Shown: positions 28,764 through 37,201, numbered from the stretch's first letter. The stretch: DNA of 64,000 bases from Janthinobacterium sp. 67 (GCF_002797895.1 NZ_PGES01000001.1:1984001-2048000), one strand, 5' to 3'. Made by a program: numbers and translations. The notes: generated by a model not told the origin, from the letters alone.

Positions 28764-29090
28764 ATACTTGACTCTCTATCAATAAAGCGGCCGGCAGCCG
28801 AATGGCCGGCCAAAGCCAAATTGTACGCACTTTTGCGCAGCCTCATACCGGACGGCTGCCAGGCTTGCGCCAGAGCCGGCGCCTTGTATGCTATAACAGC
28901 GGCCGAATCACGCATTGGGCAAATTAAATTTGTCATAATTGCATTATTAGAGACTGGAAACATCGCTATTGATAGCTATGTGCTGTCATCATGCTGACAT
29001 AATTCTTGACTCCGGCATGGGGATATACGTACACTCGCACCTTGATCATGGGTCTGTCCGATGTTTCTCCGACGACAACAATGGAACACT
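28764..29090. other. Divergent intergenic region between the DUF1415 gene and mltD
   Basis: The 327-bp gap must carry the promoters of both divergent genes. A hairpin-forming GGCCGGC/GCCGGCC pair lies near the DUF1415 gene. An AT-rich centre (about 28921-29010) contains a TTGACT sequence at 29007-29012 that could be a -35 element for mltD, but the matching -10 is weak. No small gene is convincing. Confidence 0.5.
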
Positions 29091-30500
29091 ATGCACGAAA
29101 ACTCCTTTAAATCTACCGTCCTGGCGGCGTTGGCCCTGGCGCTTGCGCCCGCCCTCAGCCAGGCGTACGAAGCCGGTGTTGAGAGCGATAACGCGCCAGT
29201 CGCCGCCGCCACACCGGCCCTGATCCCGATGACCGCCCAGGTCACGGCAAAACTCCCCACCCTCGACAACCGCCTGCAAAAGACCGACCGTCTGCTGAAA
29301 AATCTCAGCGACAATTCCGATCCGCTGCGCGAAGCCGACGTCTGGGGCCGCATCCGCAGCGGCTATGCGATTCCCGACATCAACAACCAGCTGGTAGCGA
29401 ATCACGTCAACTGGTACGCCACCCGCCCCGACTACATCGCCCGCACGACGGCGCGCGCCTCGCGCTACATCTTCCACGTGGTGCAGGAACTGGAAAAGCG
29501 CGGCATGCCGACGGAACTGGCCTTGCTGCCGTTCATTGAATCCGCCTTCAACCCGCAAGCGTTTTCGAGCGCCAACGCGGCCGGCATGTGGCAATTCGTG
29601 CCCGCCACGGGACGCGATTTCAACCTCAAGCAAAACATGTTCAAGGACGAGCGCCGCGGCGTGCTGGCCTCGACCGATGCGGCCCTGACCTATCTGCAGC
29701 GCCTGTATGACATGTTTGGCGACTGGCAACTGGCCCTGGCCGCCTACAACTGGGGCGAAGGTTCGGTGCAGCGCGCCATCAAGAAAAACCAGTCGCTGGG
29801 CAAGCCCACCGATTTCGAAAGCCTGGCCGACCTGATGCCGGCCGAAACGCGCAACTACGTACCCAAGCTGCAAGCGGTGAAAAACATCATCGCCAATCCG
29901 TCCCAGTATGGCCTGACCCTGCCGGTGGTCGACAACCAGCCCTACTTCACGGCCATCGACAAGACGAGTGACATCGACATCACCGTCGCCGCCCAGCTGG
30001 CCGAACTGTCGATGGATGAATTCAAGGCCTTGAATCCGCAATTTAACCGCCCCGTCATCATCGGCGGCGAAAAGACCAAGATTCTGCTGCCACAGGAAAA
30101 CGCCGCCAAGTTCACCACCAACCTGGCGCAATGGGGCCATGCCTTGTCGAGCTGGACCACGCACAAGATCACCAATGCGCGCGAACGCATCGAAACGCTG
30201 GCGTCGAAATTCGGCACCACGCCCGACGTGCTGCGCCAGGCCAACAACATTCCCCAGCGCACCCGCTTGCGCGCCGGCTCCACCATCCTCGTGCCGAAAA
30301 CCTCGGCCACGATGAACAACGACATCACCCAGGAAATCGCCGACAGCGCCACCATGCTGCTGGAAGCGGACCGCCCGGAACGCGTCGCCAAGGCCGTGCG
30401 CCGCGCCACCAAGGGCGGCAAGGTGCAAGCCGCGCCAATTTCCCTGGTAAAACCGCGCATCCAGCGCGGTGGCAACAGTCGCGCCAAGGCACGTCACTGA
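29091..30500 (+). CDS. mltD: Membrane-bound lytic murein transglycosylase D
   Basis: MltD cleaves the MurNAc-GlcNAc bond of peptidoglycan, forming 1,6-anhydro ends. The 469-residue protein starts [20 protein letters not shown], a signal peptide with cleavage near SQA-YEA, and no lipobox Cys. The SLT domain carries the catalytic Glu E150 ([15 protein letters not shown]), the [10 protein letters not shown] block and [17 protein letters not shown]. At least one C-terminal LysM-like domain (~355-400) and a basic tail follow. An in-frame ATG 30 bp upstream would place MFLRRQQWNT before the signal and was not preferred. Confidence 0.92.
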   Translation: MHENSFKSTVLAALALALAPALSQAYEAGVESDNAPVAAATPALIPMTAQVTAKLPTLDNRLQKTDRLLKNLSDNSDPLREADVWGRIRSGYAIPDINNQLVANHVNWYATRPDYIARTTARASRYIFHVVQELEKRGMPTELALLPFIESAFNPQAFSSANAAGMWQFVPATGRDFNLKQNMFKDERRGVLASTDAALTYLQRLYDMFGDWQLALAAYNWGEGSVQRAIKKNQSLGKPTDFESLADLMPAETRNYVPKLQAVKNIIANPSQYGLTLPVVDNQPYFTAIDKTSDIDITVAAQLAELSMDEFKALNPQFNRPVIIGGEKTKILLPQENAAKFTTNLAQWGHALSSWTTHKITNARERIETLASKFGTTPDVLRQANNIPQRTRLRAGSTILVPKTSATMNNDITQEIADSATMLLEADRPERVAKAVRRATKGGKVQAAPISLVKPRIQRGGNSRAKARH

Positions 30501-30526
30501 TCGCCTGATCCGTATTGAGACACCCT

Positions 30527-30559
30527 ACCGGCCGCCACAGCCTTGCTGTCGCGGCCGGT
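30527..30559 (+). terminator. Strong hairpin between mltD and fabI
   Basis: ACCGGCCGC and GCGGCCGGT form perfect 9-bp arms, and ACAG/CTGT extends the stem around a CCTTG loop. No T-run follows, so termination is uncertain; it could also reduce read-through or shape the fabI leader. Confidence 0.45.
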
Positions 30560-30603
30560 TGTACATCCGCCTACCCCGCCCACCTACCCAGACAGGAGTC
30601 GTC

Positions 30604-31392
30604 ATGGCTTTCTTGCAAGGCAAAAAAATCCTCATCACGGGCTTGCTGTCGAACCGCTCCATTGCCTATGGCATCGCCAAGGCTTGCCACCGCGAAGGCG
30701 CCACGCTCGCCTTCACGTATGTGGGTGACCGCTTCAAGGAGCGCATCACGGAGTTTGCGGCGGAATTCGGCAGCGAACTGGTGTTCGACTGCGACGTGTC
30801 CAGCGATGAACAGATCGGCGCCGTCTTCAACGACCTGGCGCGCCACTGGGATCAACTGGACGGCCTGGTGCACGCCATCGGCTTCGCGCCGCGCGAGGCG
30901 ATCGCCGGCGACTTCCTCGACGGCCTGTCGCGCGACAGCTTCCGCATCGCGCACGATATTTCCGCCTACAGTTTTCCCGCCATGGCCAAGGCCGCCCTGC
31001 CCCTGCTGCATCCGGGCGCGTCGGTCCTGACCCTGACCTACCTGGGCGCCGTGCGCGCCGTGCCCTACTACAACACCATGGGCCTGGCCAAGGCGTCGCT
31101 GGAGGCATCCGTGCGCTACCTGGCCGAATCGCTGGGGCCGCGCGGCATCCGCGCCAACGGCATCTCCGCCGGCCCCATCAAGACCCTGGCCGCTTCCGGC
31201 ATCAAAGATTTCAGCAAACTGCTGGGCTTTGTGGCCGAGCATGCCCCGCTGCGGCGCAATGTCACCATCGAAGAGGTCGGCAACACGGCCGCCTTTCTGC
31301 TGTCCGACCTGGCCTCGGGCATCACGGGCGAGATTACCTACGTCGATGGCGGCTTTTCGCAAGTGATGGCCGTCAATCCCGAAGTAGAGTGA
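30604..31392 (+). CDS. fabI: Enoyl-ACP reductase (NADH), FabI type
   Basis: FabI reduces trans-2-enoyl-ACP, the last step of each elongation cycle. The 262-residue protein begins [20 protein letters not shown]. It has the Y156 and K163 active-site pair (YYNTMGLAK) and [20 protein letters not shown], typical of triclosan-target FabI. It lies away from the main fab cluster at 11-17 kb, as is usual. The start at 30604 follows an ACAGGAG Shine-Dalgarno. Confidence 0.96.
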   Translation: MAFLQGKKILITGLLSNRSIAYGIAKACHREGATLAFTYVGDRFKERITEFAAEFGSELVFDCDVSSDEQIGAVFNDLARHWDQLDGLVHAIGFAPREAIAGDFLDGLSRDSFRIAHDISAYSFPAMAKAALPLLHPGASVLTLTYLGAVRAVPYYNTMGLAKASLEASVRYLAESLGPRGIRANGISAGPIKTLAASGIKDFSKLLGFVAEHAPLRRNVTIEEVGNTAAFLLSDLASGITGEITYVDGGFSQVMAVNPEVE

Positions 31393-31401
31393 TGCGGTGA
31401 T

Positions 31402-31447
31402 GGTCGATTTTTATCGGTTGTCACTTGACAACCGATAAAAATCGACC
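31402..31447. promoter_or_regulatory. Perfect 46-bp palindrome (candidate operator)
   Basis: Two exact 22-bp arms (31402-31423 and 31426-31447) are separated by the two bases CT. Each arm itself contains a smaller dyad, CGATTTTTATCG or its complement, so four related half-sites are present. It begins 10 bp after the fabI stop and ends 17 bp before the HicA-like ATG. It overlaps a promoter, as expected for an autorepressor site. It could also form a long RNA hairpin that ends fabI transcription. Confidence 0.8.
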
Positions 31448-31453
31448 TACATT
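31425..31453 (+). promoter_or_regulatory. Candidate sigma-70 promoter inside the palindrome
   Basis: TTGACA (31425-31430) is a perfect -35 element, followed after exactly 17 bp by TACATT (31448-31453). The -35 and spacer lie inside the right arm of the palindrome. Transcription would begin near 31460, only ~5 bases before the ATG at 31465 and after the GGAGG at 31454-31458. This promoter would therefore give a nearly leaderless message, unless a start further upstream is used. Confidence 0.55.
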
Positions 31454-31464
31454 GGAGGCATCGC

Positions 31465-31743
31465 ATGGCGCGCTCCTCGCATCCCAAGAAAGAAATCGAA
31501 GCGGCGCTGCGCCACGCGGAAAGCCAGGGCTGGCGCGTGGAAGTGGGCGGCAGCCATGCCTGGGGCAAGATGTACTGCCCCTACAATGACGACGGCTGCC
31601 GCTGCGGCGAATTCTGTATCGCCTGCATCTGGAGCACGCCGAAAAACCCGGGCAACCACGCGCGGGCGATCCGCCGGGTGGTCGATAATTGCACTTTCAA
31701 CAAACTGCTGCACGACTGCATGCAGCGCAAATCCAGGGGTTAA
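31465..31743 (+). CDS. Cysteine-rich HicA-like small protein (candidate toxin)
   Basis: This 92-residue basic protein resembles HicA mRNA interferases in outline: an N-terminal helix (KKEIEAALRHAESQGW), a GGSHAW segment whose H31 sits where HicA has its catalytic His, then strands and a final helix (HARAIRRVVDNCTFNKLL). Unlike ordinary HicA it has seven Cys, five of them clustered at C38, C45, C47, C51 and C54, suggesting a metal site or disulfides in an inserted loop. A GGAGG lies 6 bp before the ATG. The next gene starts 5 bp after its stop. The HicA relationship rests on pattern only and toxicity is an inference. Confidence 0.6.
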   Translation: MARSSHPKKEIEAALRHAESQGWRVEVGGSHAWGKMYCPYNDDGCRCGEFCIACIWSTPKNPGNHARAIRRVVDNCTFNKLLHDCMQRKSRG

Positions 31744-31748
31744 CAATC

Positions 31749-32270
31749 ATGGATTACATCTTTACTCTCAAGTACAGCCTGCCCGACCACGAACACGACC
31801 TTGATGCGCTGGCCGAGCGCCTGGGCGGCCGCGGTTGCGACGATGCCCTCGTTGGTATCGGGCAAGCGGGACGCCTGGCGCTGGAATTCACGCGCGAGGC
31901 GGCCAATGCCAGGGAGGCGCTGCTCAGCGCCCTGGCCGACGTCAAAGCCATCGTGCCTGATGCCGTGCTGGTCGAGGCCGCCCCCGACTTCGTGGGCCTG
32001 ACCGACGTGGCGCAGGTACTCGGCCTTTCCCGGCAAAACCTGCACAAGCTGATGAGCAAGCACCGCCACAGCTTCCCCGTACCCGTGCATGAGGGCAACG
32101 CCACCATCTGGCACCTGGCCGACGTGCTGGCCTGGCTGCATGCAAAGGGAACGTATCAGCTGGAACGCAGCCTGGTCGAACTGGCGCAGGTGACCCGGCA
32201 GATCAATCTGGCCAGGGAAACGCGACAGGCGCCGCCGCTGCCCGCCGACATCGTGGCCATGCTCAGCTAA
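31749..32270 (+). CDS. HTH DNA-binding protein paired with the HicA-like protein (candidate antitoxin)
   Basis: This 173-residue protein has an N-terminal ~78-residue alpha/beta region (MDYIFTLKYSLPDHEHDLDA, then GQAGRLALEFTREAANAREA). A helix-turn-helix of MerR/AlpA-like appearance follows (FVGLTDVAQVLGLSRQNLHK, then a wing-like TIWHLADVLAWL) and a C-terminal helical tail. The N-terminal part is not a canonical HicB RNase-H-like domain by eye, so the pair may be a variant TA family. It starts 5 bp after the HicA-like gene and lies under the same promoter and palindrome, fitting autoregulation. The role as antitoxin is inferred from context. Confidence 0.62.
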   Translation: MDYIFTLKYSLPDHEHDLDALAERLGGRGCDDALVGIGQAGRLALEFTREAANAREALLSALADVKAIVPDAVLVEAAPDFVGLTDVAQVLGLSRQNLHKLMSKHRHSFPVPVHEGNATIWHLADVLAWLHAKGTYQLERSLVELAQVTRQINLARETRQAPPLPADIVAMLS

Positions 32271-32650
32271 ACGGGTAAAAACTGCGTATTTCTACTTATT
32301 TCACATAGGAAATATGCCCAAAAACGTCGCAGGACCTTCGTTTCTTCCCATTTAGCCCGTGCAAAACGGCGGCAAATACGGTATAGTGTCGTTGTGCGCT
32401 GCAATATGTTCCCTTGAAGCGATGGCAACACCGCAGTCATGCACTACAAACTTAGCAGCTTCGCAAGCCTTAGCGCATCCACAGGATGCCGCTTATAAAG
32501 CCCTCCCGCCTTGTGTGTCGCACCTGACACCGTCCCGGCGCAAAGCTTTTGTGCCGAAATTTCTTTCTAGTTGAGTCATTTCGTTTTGGTTGGCGTTGCT
32601 ATTTTGCGTTCTGCTTTTTGCAAGAACGCTGATTTTTACGAAAGAAAAGA
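32271..32650. other. Long leader region of the RNA helicase gene
   Basis: The 380-bp gap has no convincing gene. A TATAGT box at 32382-32387 could be a -10 element, which would give a ~255-nt 5' untranslated region before the helicase ATG. The last ~90 bases are T-rich with little G, unlike the flanking coding sequence. Long structured leaders are known for cold-inducible RNA helicases, so post-transcriptional control is plausible. No Rfam-type element was recognised. Confidence 0.5.
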
Positions 32651-34057
32651 ATGACATTTGAATCCTTAGGCCTGCATCCGTCCATCCTCGCCGCTCTGAC
32701 CGAATCGGGCTACACCGCGCCAACCGCGGTACAGTCGCAAGCGATTCCAGCCGCGATCGAAGGCCGTGACCTGCTGGTCTCGTCGCAGACCGGTTCGGGC
32801 AAGACCGCAGCTTTCATGCTGCCGTCGCTGCACAAACTGGCCAGCGCCGAACAAAGCGCCGCCGGCAAGACGCCGAACCAGGAAATGCAAGCATCGCGCG
32901 CCCGCGGCGAGCGTCCACGCTTCAAGGCTGCCCAGCCAAAAATGCTGGTGCTGACGCCAACGCGCGAACTGGCCCTGCAAGTAACCACCAACACCGACAA
33001 GTACAGCACCGGCATCCGCCGCATCAAGGCTGTGTCGATCCTGGGCGGCATGCCTTACCCTAAACAGATGCAATTGCTGGCCAAGAATCCCGAGATTCTG
33101 GTCGCCACCCCTGGCCGTCTGATCGACCACATGGATTCGGGCAAGATCGACTTCTCGCAACTGGAAATCCTGGTGCTGGACGAAGCCGACCGCATGCTGG
33201 ACATGGGTTTCATCGACGACATCGAAAAAATCGTGGAAGCGACGCCGGAAGGCCGTCAAACCATGCTGTTCTCGGCAACCTTGGACGGCGTCGTGGGCAA
33301 CATGGCGCGCCGCATCACGAAGAACCCGCTGGTCATCCAAGTGGCAAGCTCGAGCAACAAGCATGAAAACATCACCCAGCGCGTGCACTTCGTCGACGAC
33401 CTGTCGCACAAGAACCGCCTGCTGGACCACCTGCTGCGCGACGAATCGCTGGACCAGGCTGTTGTGTTCACCGCCACCAAGCGTGACGCCGACACCATCG
33501 CCGACCGTCTGAACATCGCCGGTTTCTCGGCTGCCGCCTTGCACGGCGACATGCACCAGGGCGCGCGTAACCGCACCTTGGACGGCATGCGCCGCGGCCA
33601 GGTCAAAGTGCTCGTTGCCACCGACGTTGCCGCCCGCGGTATCGACGTGCCAACGATCACCCACGTGTTCAACTACGATCTGCCGAAGTTCCCGGAAGAC
33701 TACGTCCACCGCATCGGCCGTACCGGCCGCGCTGGCCGCAATGGCCTGGCCATCTCGCTGGTGAACCACGCTGAAGGCATGAACGTCAAGCGCATCGAAC
33801 GCTTCACCAAGCAATTGATCCCGGTCAATGTCATCGAAGGTTTCGAGCCGAAGAAAACGGCATCGGCACCACGTTCGAGCGCCCGTCCAGGCGGCTGGAA
33901 ACCAGGCGACAACCGTGGCGGCGCGAAGCCAGGCCAACGCACGTTCAGCAAGCCGGGCGCACCACGCAAGGACGGCGCTCCTAGCACCGGCGGCGGCTAC
34001 AAGGGTTCCAACCCGCGCAGCACCGACGGCGCACGCCGCAGCTACGGCGACCGTTAA
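32651..34057 (+). CDS. DEAD-box RNA helicase, RhlE-like
   Basis: ATP-dependent RNA helicase that unwinds RNA duplexes in ribosome assembly or mRNA turnover. Motifs are the Q-motif region (APTAVQSQAIP), motif I QTGSGKT (K51), DEAD at 177-180, SAT at 208-210 and HRIGRTGRAGR near the end of the core. A ~30-residue low-complexity insert lies at 65-95 between motifs I and Ia. The tail from ~395 is rich in Arg, Gly, Ser and Pro and probably binds RNA. It has 468 residues. Codon choice looks more uniform than in its neighbours, which may mean high expression. It is preceded by a long leader. Confidence 0.93.
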   Translation: MTFESLGLHPSILAALTESGYTAPTAVQSQAIPAAIEGRDLLVSSQTGSGKTAAFMLPSLHKLASAEQSAAGKTPNQEMQASRARGERPRFKAAQPKMLVLTPTRELALQVTTNTDKYSTGIRRIKAVSILGGMPYPKQMQLLAKNPEILVATPGRLIDHMDSGKIDFSQLEILVLDEADRMLDMGFIDDIEKIVEATPEGRQTMLFSATLDGVVGNMARRITKNPLVIQVASSSNKHENITQRVHFVDDLSHKNRLLDHLLRDESLDQAVVFTATKRDADTIADRLNIAGFSAAALHGDMHQGARNRTLDGMRRGQVKVLVATDVAARGIDVPTITHVFNYDLPKFPEDYVHRIGRTGRAGRNGLAISLVNHAEGMNVKRIERFTKQLIPVNVIEGFEPKKTASAPRSSARPGGWKPGDNRGGAKPGQRTFSKPGAPRKDGAPSTGGGYKGSNPRSTDGARRSYGDR

Positions 34058-34092
34058 TCACGGCGCCATGCCGCCAGCAGGCGGCAGGCAAT

Positions 34093-34130
34093 AAAAAACG
34101 GCCACCAGATCGCTCTGGTGGCCGTTTTTT
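34093..34130. terminator. Bidirectional intrinsic terminator
   Basis: Perfect arms CGGCCACCAGA/TCTGGTGGCCG with a 4-nt loop are flanked by A6 and T6. It serves the helicase gene (plus) and the thioesterase gene (minus). Confidence 0.93.
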
Positions 34131-34144
34131 CATTTCCGCTGCCT

Positions 34145-34627
34145 TTATTTCTTCGACACTTTCTGGCGCGACAGCTTGCGCAGCTTGGCCTGCTCGAAGC
34201 GCGCGTGCTGTTCCGGCGTCTCGAGCGCCAAAGGCGGCACGGCCACCGGCTTGCGGTTGGCATCGACGGCCACCATCGTGAAATAGCAGCTGTTGGCGTG
34301 GCGCACCAGGCGCTGCTGGATGTTTTCCGTCACCACGCGGATACCCACTTCCATCGAGGTCGTGCCCGTGTAATTGATCGAGGCAAGGAAGGTCACCAGC
34401 TCGCCCACGTGGATAGGCTGCAGGAACATCACCTGGTCCACGGACAAGGTCACCACGTAGCTGCCCGAATAGCGGCTGGCGCAGGCGTAGGCGACGCTGT
34501 CGAGGTATTTCAGGATGGTGCCGCCGTGCACGTTGCCGGAAAAGTTGGCCATATCGGGCGTCATCAGGACCGTCATCGTCAGTTCGTGGGCCGACCAGTT
34601 CATCGCGCTGTCCAAAGTGTTCTCCAA
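34145..34627 (-). CDS. Acyl-CoA thioesterase, hotdog fold (YciA/BACH type)
   Basis: This 160-residue hotdog-fold enzyme probably hydrolyses acyl-CoA to free fatty acid and CoA. FSGNVHGGTILKYLDSVAYACASRY carries the conserved N-x-H-G-G and Asp used by YciA-like enzymes. QVMFLQPIHVGELVTFLASI and TSMEVGIRVVTENI complete the fold. The final ~25 residues are basic and helical. A hairpin terminator separates it from the upstream gene on the same strand. Chain-length preference cannot be read from the sequence. Confidence 0.9.
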   Translation of the reverse strand: MENTLDSAMNWSAHELTMTVLMTPDMANFSGNVHGGTILKYLDSVAYACASRYSGSYVVTLSVDQVMFLQPIHVGELVTFLASINYTGTTSMEVGIRVVTENIQQRLVRHANSCYFTMVAVDANRKPVAVPPLALETPEQHARFEQAKLRKLSRQKVSKK

Positions 34628-34656
34628 AGGGGAAATAATAAAAAGAATGGGGATGT

Positions 34657-34681
34657 GAAAACCGGCCCCAGGGGCCGGTTG
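34657..34681 (-). terminator. Intrinsic terminator after the 122-residue unknown gene
   Basis: On the minus strand AACCGGCCCC and GGGGCCGGTT form perfect 10-bp arms around a single base, ending in TTTTC. It lies between the unknown gene at 34688 and the thioesterase gene. Confidence 0.65.
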
Positions 34682-34687
34682 CGGACC

Positions 34688-35056
34688 TTACAGGCCCAGG
34701 GTGTCGATATCGGCCAGCGAGTCGCGGCCCTTGTCGGAAATGTCGTGGCCCTCGCCTTCGGCGCGCGCCACGATGTGGGCTTTCTTGCCCAGGAAGTAAG
34801 CCACGTCCGTATCGAGCTTGGTCAGCGGATCGGCGGCGACGGCGCGCAGCCCCATGATGCAGCGGCGCAGGAACAGCAGCTGTTGTGCCTTGTCGGTGAT
34901 GGACAGACGGCCATCGCGTGCATAGCTGAGCAGCTTCAGGCCGGACAGGCGCTTGGCATTGCGGGCAACGCAAGCACTGGGGCGCTCGGTCTTGATGCCG
35001 CGTGCAACTTGCTCCAGCGCGTCATATTCATCAGTTGTTAATTTCTCGTTCTTCAT
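34688..35056 (-). CDS. Unknown protein with a winged-helix-like segment
   Basis: This 122-residue soluble protein starts MKNEKLTTDEYDALEQVARG at 35056 behind GGAAAAG. The stretch AKRLSGLKLLSYARDGRLSITDKAQQLLF looks like a winged-helix recognition helix and wing (small-then-large pattern ending T-D-K-A), but no family is recognised. The C-terminal half is polar (KAHIVARAEGEGHDISDKGR). An in-frame ATG at 35119 is possible but less likely. It has its own terminator. Function unknown. Confidence 0.65.
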   Translation of the reverse strand: MKNEKLTTDEYDALEQVARGIKTERPSACVARNAKRLSGLKLLSYARDGRLSITDKAQQLLFLRRCIMGLRAVAADPLTKLDTDVAYFLGKKAHIVARAEGEGHDISDKGRDSLADIDTLGL

Positions 35057-35185
35057 TACTTTTCCATAAAAGGCCAGGTGTTCGGCCCCCATGGTACGCG
35101 CCCCGCTGCGCATCGGCAACAGGCAACGTGAATCTACCGCCGCCGGCCAGGCGGCCAGGCAGCGGAAACACGGCCGCGACGGCCG

Positions 35186-35323
35186 TTATTTATAGCTGCG
35201 CAACAGCAGCCAAGCCAGGCCGCAACCAGCCACGGCACCCGCCACGACCAGCGCCACGAGATTCTTGCTGGTGATCACAGGCCGCCGGCCCAGGTAGATT
35301 TTGTTATGCAAGGAATTGCCCAC
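35186..35323 (-). CDS. 45-residue single-pass membrane protein with GTG start
   Basis: A short frame starting GTG at 35323 encodes a protein with a polar, basic N-terminus (GNSLHNKIYLGRRPVITSKN), a ~20-residue hydrophobic segment (LVALVVAGAVAGCGLAWLLL) and the end RSYK. An AGGAGA Shine-Dalgarno lies 7 bp upstream of the start, and a perfect TATAAT box lies further up on the same strand (35359-35364), which supports a real gene. The function is unknown. Confidence 0.5.
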   Translation of the reverse strand: MGNSLHNKIYLGRRPVITSKNLVALVVAGAVAGCGLAWLLLRSYK

Positions 35324-35562
35324 GATGGTCTCCTGTACAAGAATTTTTATGATGTCTCATTATAAGAACAGAATCGTGACGGCCGCATGACACTCGGCAG
35401 TTAGCGCTTGATATGTATCCACTCGGCAACATTTATGCGCATTTTTGTTGTTTAAATGGCGTGGCCCTGACGAGTCCCGCGCCTCCCATTTCCAACTGGA
35501 AATAAACAAGGCGCGCGCCGGCCACAGCTGGCCATGGCGCAACGCTGCGGCTGGCAAACCGT

Positions 35563-35736
35563 TCAATGCATTTTCACGGGCGGCGGCGGCGGCGTGGGTT
35601 CCTCGACCGGCACGGGGTCGATGTGCGGCGGCGGTTCCGGCGGTGGCGTGAGAGGATCGCCTTCCGGCGGTGGCGGCATATCGGGTTCGGGCGTGCTGTG
35701 CGCACGCAGCGGGACAAAACGGGATTGTGGCTGCAT
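35563..35736 (-). CDS. 57-residue proline-rich small protein
   Basis: A strong AAAGGAGATCACC ribosome-binding site precedes the ATG at 35736. The product starts MQPQSRFVPLRAHSTPEPDM and continues with repeated PPPP and TPPPEPPP runs and an acidic spacing, ending PVKMH. About 40% of residues are Pro. No signal peptide or membrane helix is visible. Runs of Pro normally need elongation factor P for translation. The function is unknown. The strong ribosome-binding site is the main evidence that the gene is real. Confidence 0.55.
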   Translation of the reverse strand: MQPQSRFVPLRAHSTPEPDMPPPPEGDPLTPPPEPPPHIDPVPVEEPTPPPPPVKMH

Positions 35737-35872
35737 GGTGATCTCCTTTGCCTCACTGTAGCCGATGCGCCCAACTCCTGGCGCCCGCCAGTGGCGCGCG
35801 GTCGGGAACTAAACGGCGTGGCGCCACTCCAACTTGCCAGGCATCCCCTCCCGCACGAGTGCAAGCGACCCC

Positions 35873-37105
35873 ATGGCGCGCAAGAAAATCCTCTTTATGG
35901 CCGAGGCAGTGACCCTGGCCCATGTCGGCCGTCCCCTGAGCCTGGCCCAGGAGCTGGACGAGGAAGAGTACGAAGTCCATTTTGCCTGTGCCGATGGCTA
36001 TGACTTTTGTTTCAAGCAAGTCCCCTTTCGGCGCTGGCGTATCGACAGTATTTCATCGCTGCAATTTCTGCAGGCGCTGGCGCACGGCAAGCCCGTCTAT
36101 ACGGAAAGCACCTTGCACGCGTATGTGGAAGACGACCTGCGCCTGCTCAATGCCGTCCAGCCCGACCTCGTGATCGGCGACTTTCGCCTGTCGCTGTCGG
36201 TCAGCGCGCGCCTGCAGCGCATTCCCTACATTACCGTCAGCAATGCCTACTGGAGTCCCTGGGTGCGCCAGCACTATACGGTGCCCAGCCTGCCCCTGAC
36301 GGGCATGCTGCCCATCTGGCTGGCCGATCCCCTGTTCCGCCTGATCCGCCCGCTGGCCTTCGCCTCGCACGCCGTGCCCCTGAACCGCGTGCGCCGCCGG
36401 CATGGCCTGCCATCGCTGGGCAGCGACCTGCGGCGCATCTATACGGATGCCGACCGCACCTTGTACGCGGATATTCCGCAGCTGTTCCCGCCGCACGGCA
36501 TGCCGCCCACGCACGACTACCTGGGCCCCATCATCTGGGCGCCGCCGCTCGACTTGCCGGACTGGTGGCAGCGCCCGGAACTGAGCAGCGGGCGGCCCAT
36601 CATCTATGTCACCCTGGGCAGTTCCGGCCAGGGGCAATTGCTGCCGCGCGTGCTGCGCGCGCTGGCGCCCCTGCCCGTCACCGTGATGGCGGCCACGGCC
36701 GGCACCATCCGCGTCGATGCCGTGCCGCCGAATGCCTATGTCGCGCCTTTTTTGCCGGGCGACGCGGCCGCCCGGCGCGCCAGCCTGGTGATCTGCAACG
36801 GCGGCAGCCCCACCAGCCAGCAGGCGCTGACGGCAGGCGTGCCCGTCATCGGCATCGCCGGCAACCTCGACCAATTCCTCAACATGCACGGCATCGTGGG
36901 CGCCGGTGCCGGCCTGCTGCTGCGCGCCGACCGCTTCCAGGAAACGGCCTTGCGCCATGCCGCCACGCGCATGCTCGACGATGGACGGGCCAGGCTGGCG
37001 GCACGTCAGCTGGCCACGACCATGCGCGACTATGTGCCCGGGCAACGCTTGCTGCCCCATATGCACGCCCTGCTGGGCTCGTTGCCACAAGGCGCCCAGC
37101 CTTGA
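35873..37105 (+). CDS. UGT/MGT-type glycosyltransferase
   Basis: This 410-residue GT-B fold enzyme resembles family-1 glycosyltransferases that act on small lipophilic acceptors or sterol/carotenoid-like molecules. The N-terminus KKILFMAEAVTLAHVGRPLSLAQEL is the usual acceptor-side Rossmann start. The donor-binding C-terminal half has IIYVTLGSSGQ and VICNGGSPTSQQALTAGVPVIGI, with GGSPT where macrolide and UDP-sugar transferases have HGGxGT; the His is replaced. The start at 35873 is chosen because the strand begins there. The acceptor is unknown. It lies 188 bp upstream of the PEP-CTERM gene. Confidence 0.82.
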   Translation: MARKKILFMAEAVTLAHVGRPLSLAQELDEEEYEVHFACADGYDFCFKQVPFRRWRIDSISSLQFLQALAHGKPVYTESTLHAYVEDDLRLLNAVQPDLVIGDFRLSLSVSARLQRIPYITVSNAYWSPWVRQHYTVPSLPLTGMLPIWLADPLFRLIRPLAFASHAVPLNRVRRRHGLPSLGSDLRRIYTDADRTLYADIPQLFPPHGMPPTHDYLGPIIWAPPLDLPDWWQRPELSSGRPIIYVTLGSSGQGQLLPRVLRALAPLPVTVMAATAGTIRVDAVPPNAYVAPFLPGDAAARRASLVICNGGSPTSQQALTAGVPVIGIAGNLDQFLNMHGIVGAGAGLLLRADRFQETALRHAATRMLDDGRARLAARQLATTMRDYVPGQRLLPHMHALLGSLPQGAQP

Positions 37106-37201
37106 CGGGTGGCGTCGGTTTTTCTTACAGCGAGTCCGGCAACACCTGCACCACGTCAACAAAAGCGCGCCAAGTCATTGATTTCAAACGAACCTCATGC
37201 G

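Noticed and set aside
31739..32270. A canonical HicB antitoxin
   Set aside because: The N-terminal part does not show the usual HicB RNase-H-like strands by eye. Named only as an HTH protein.
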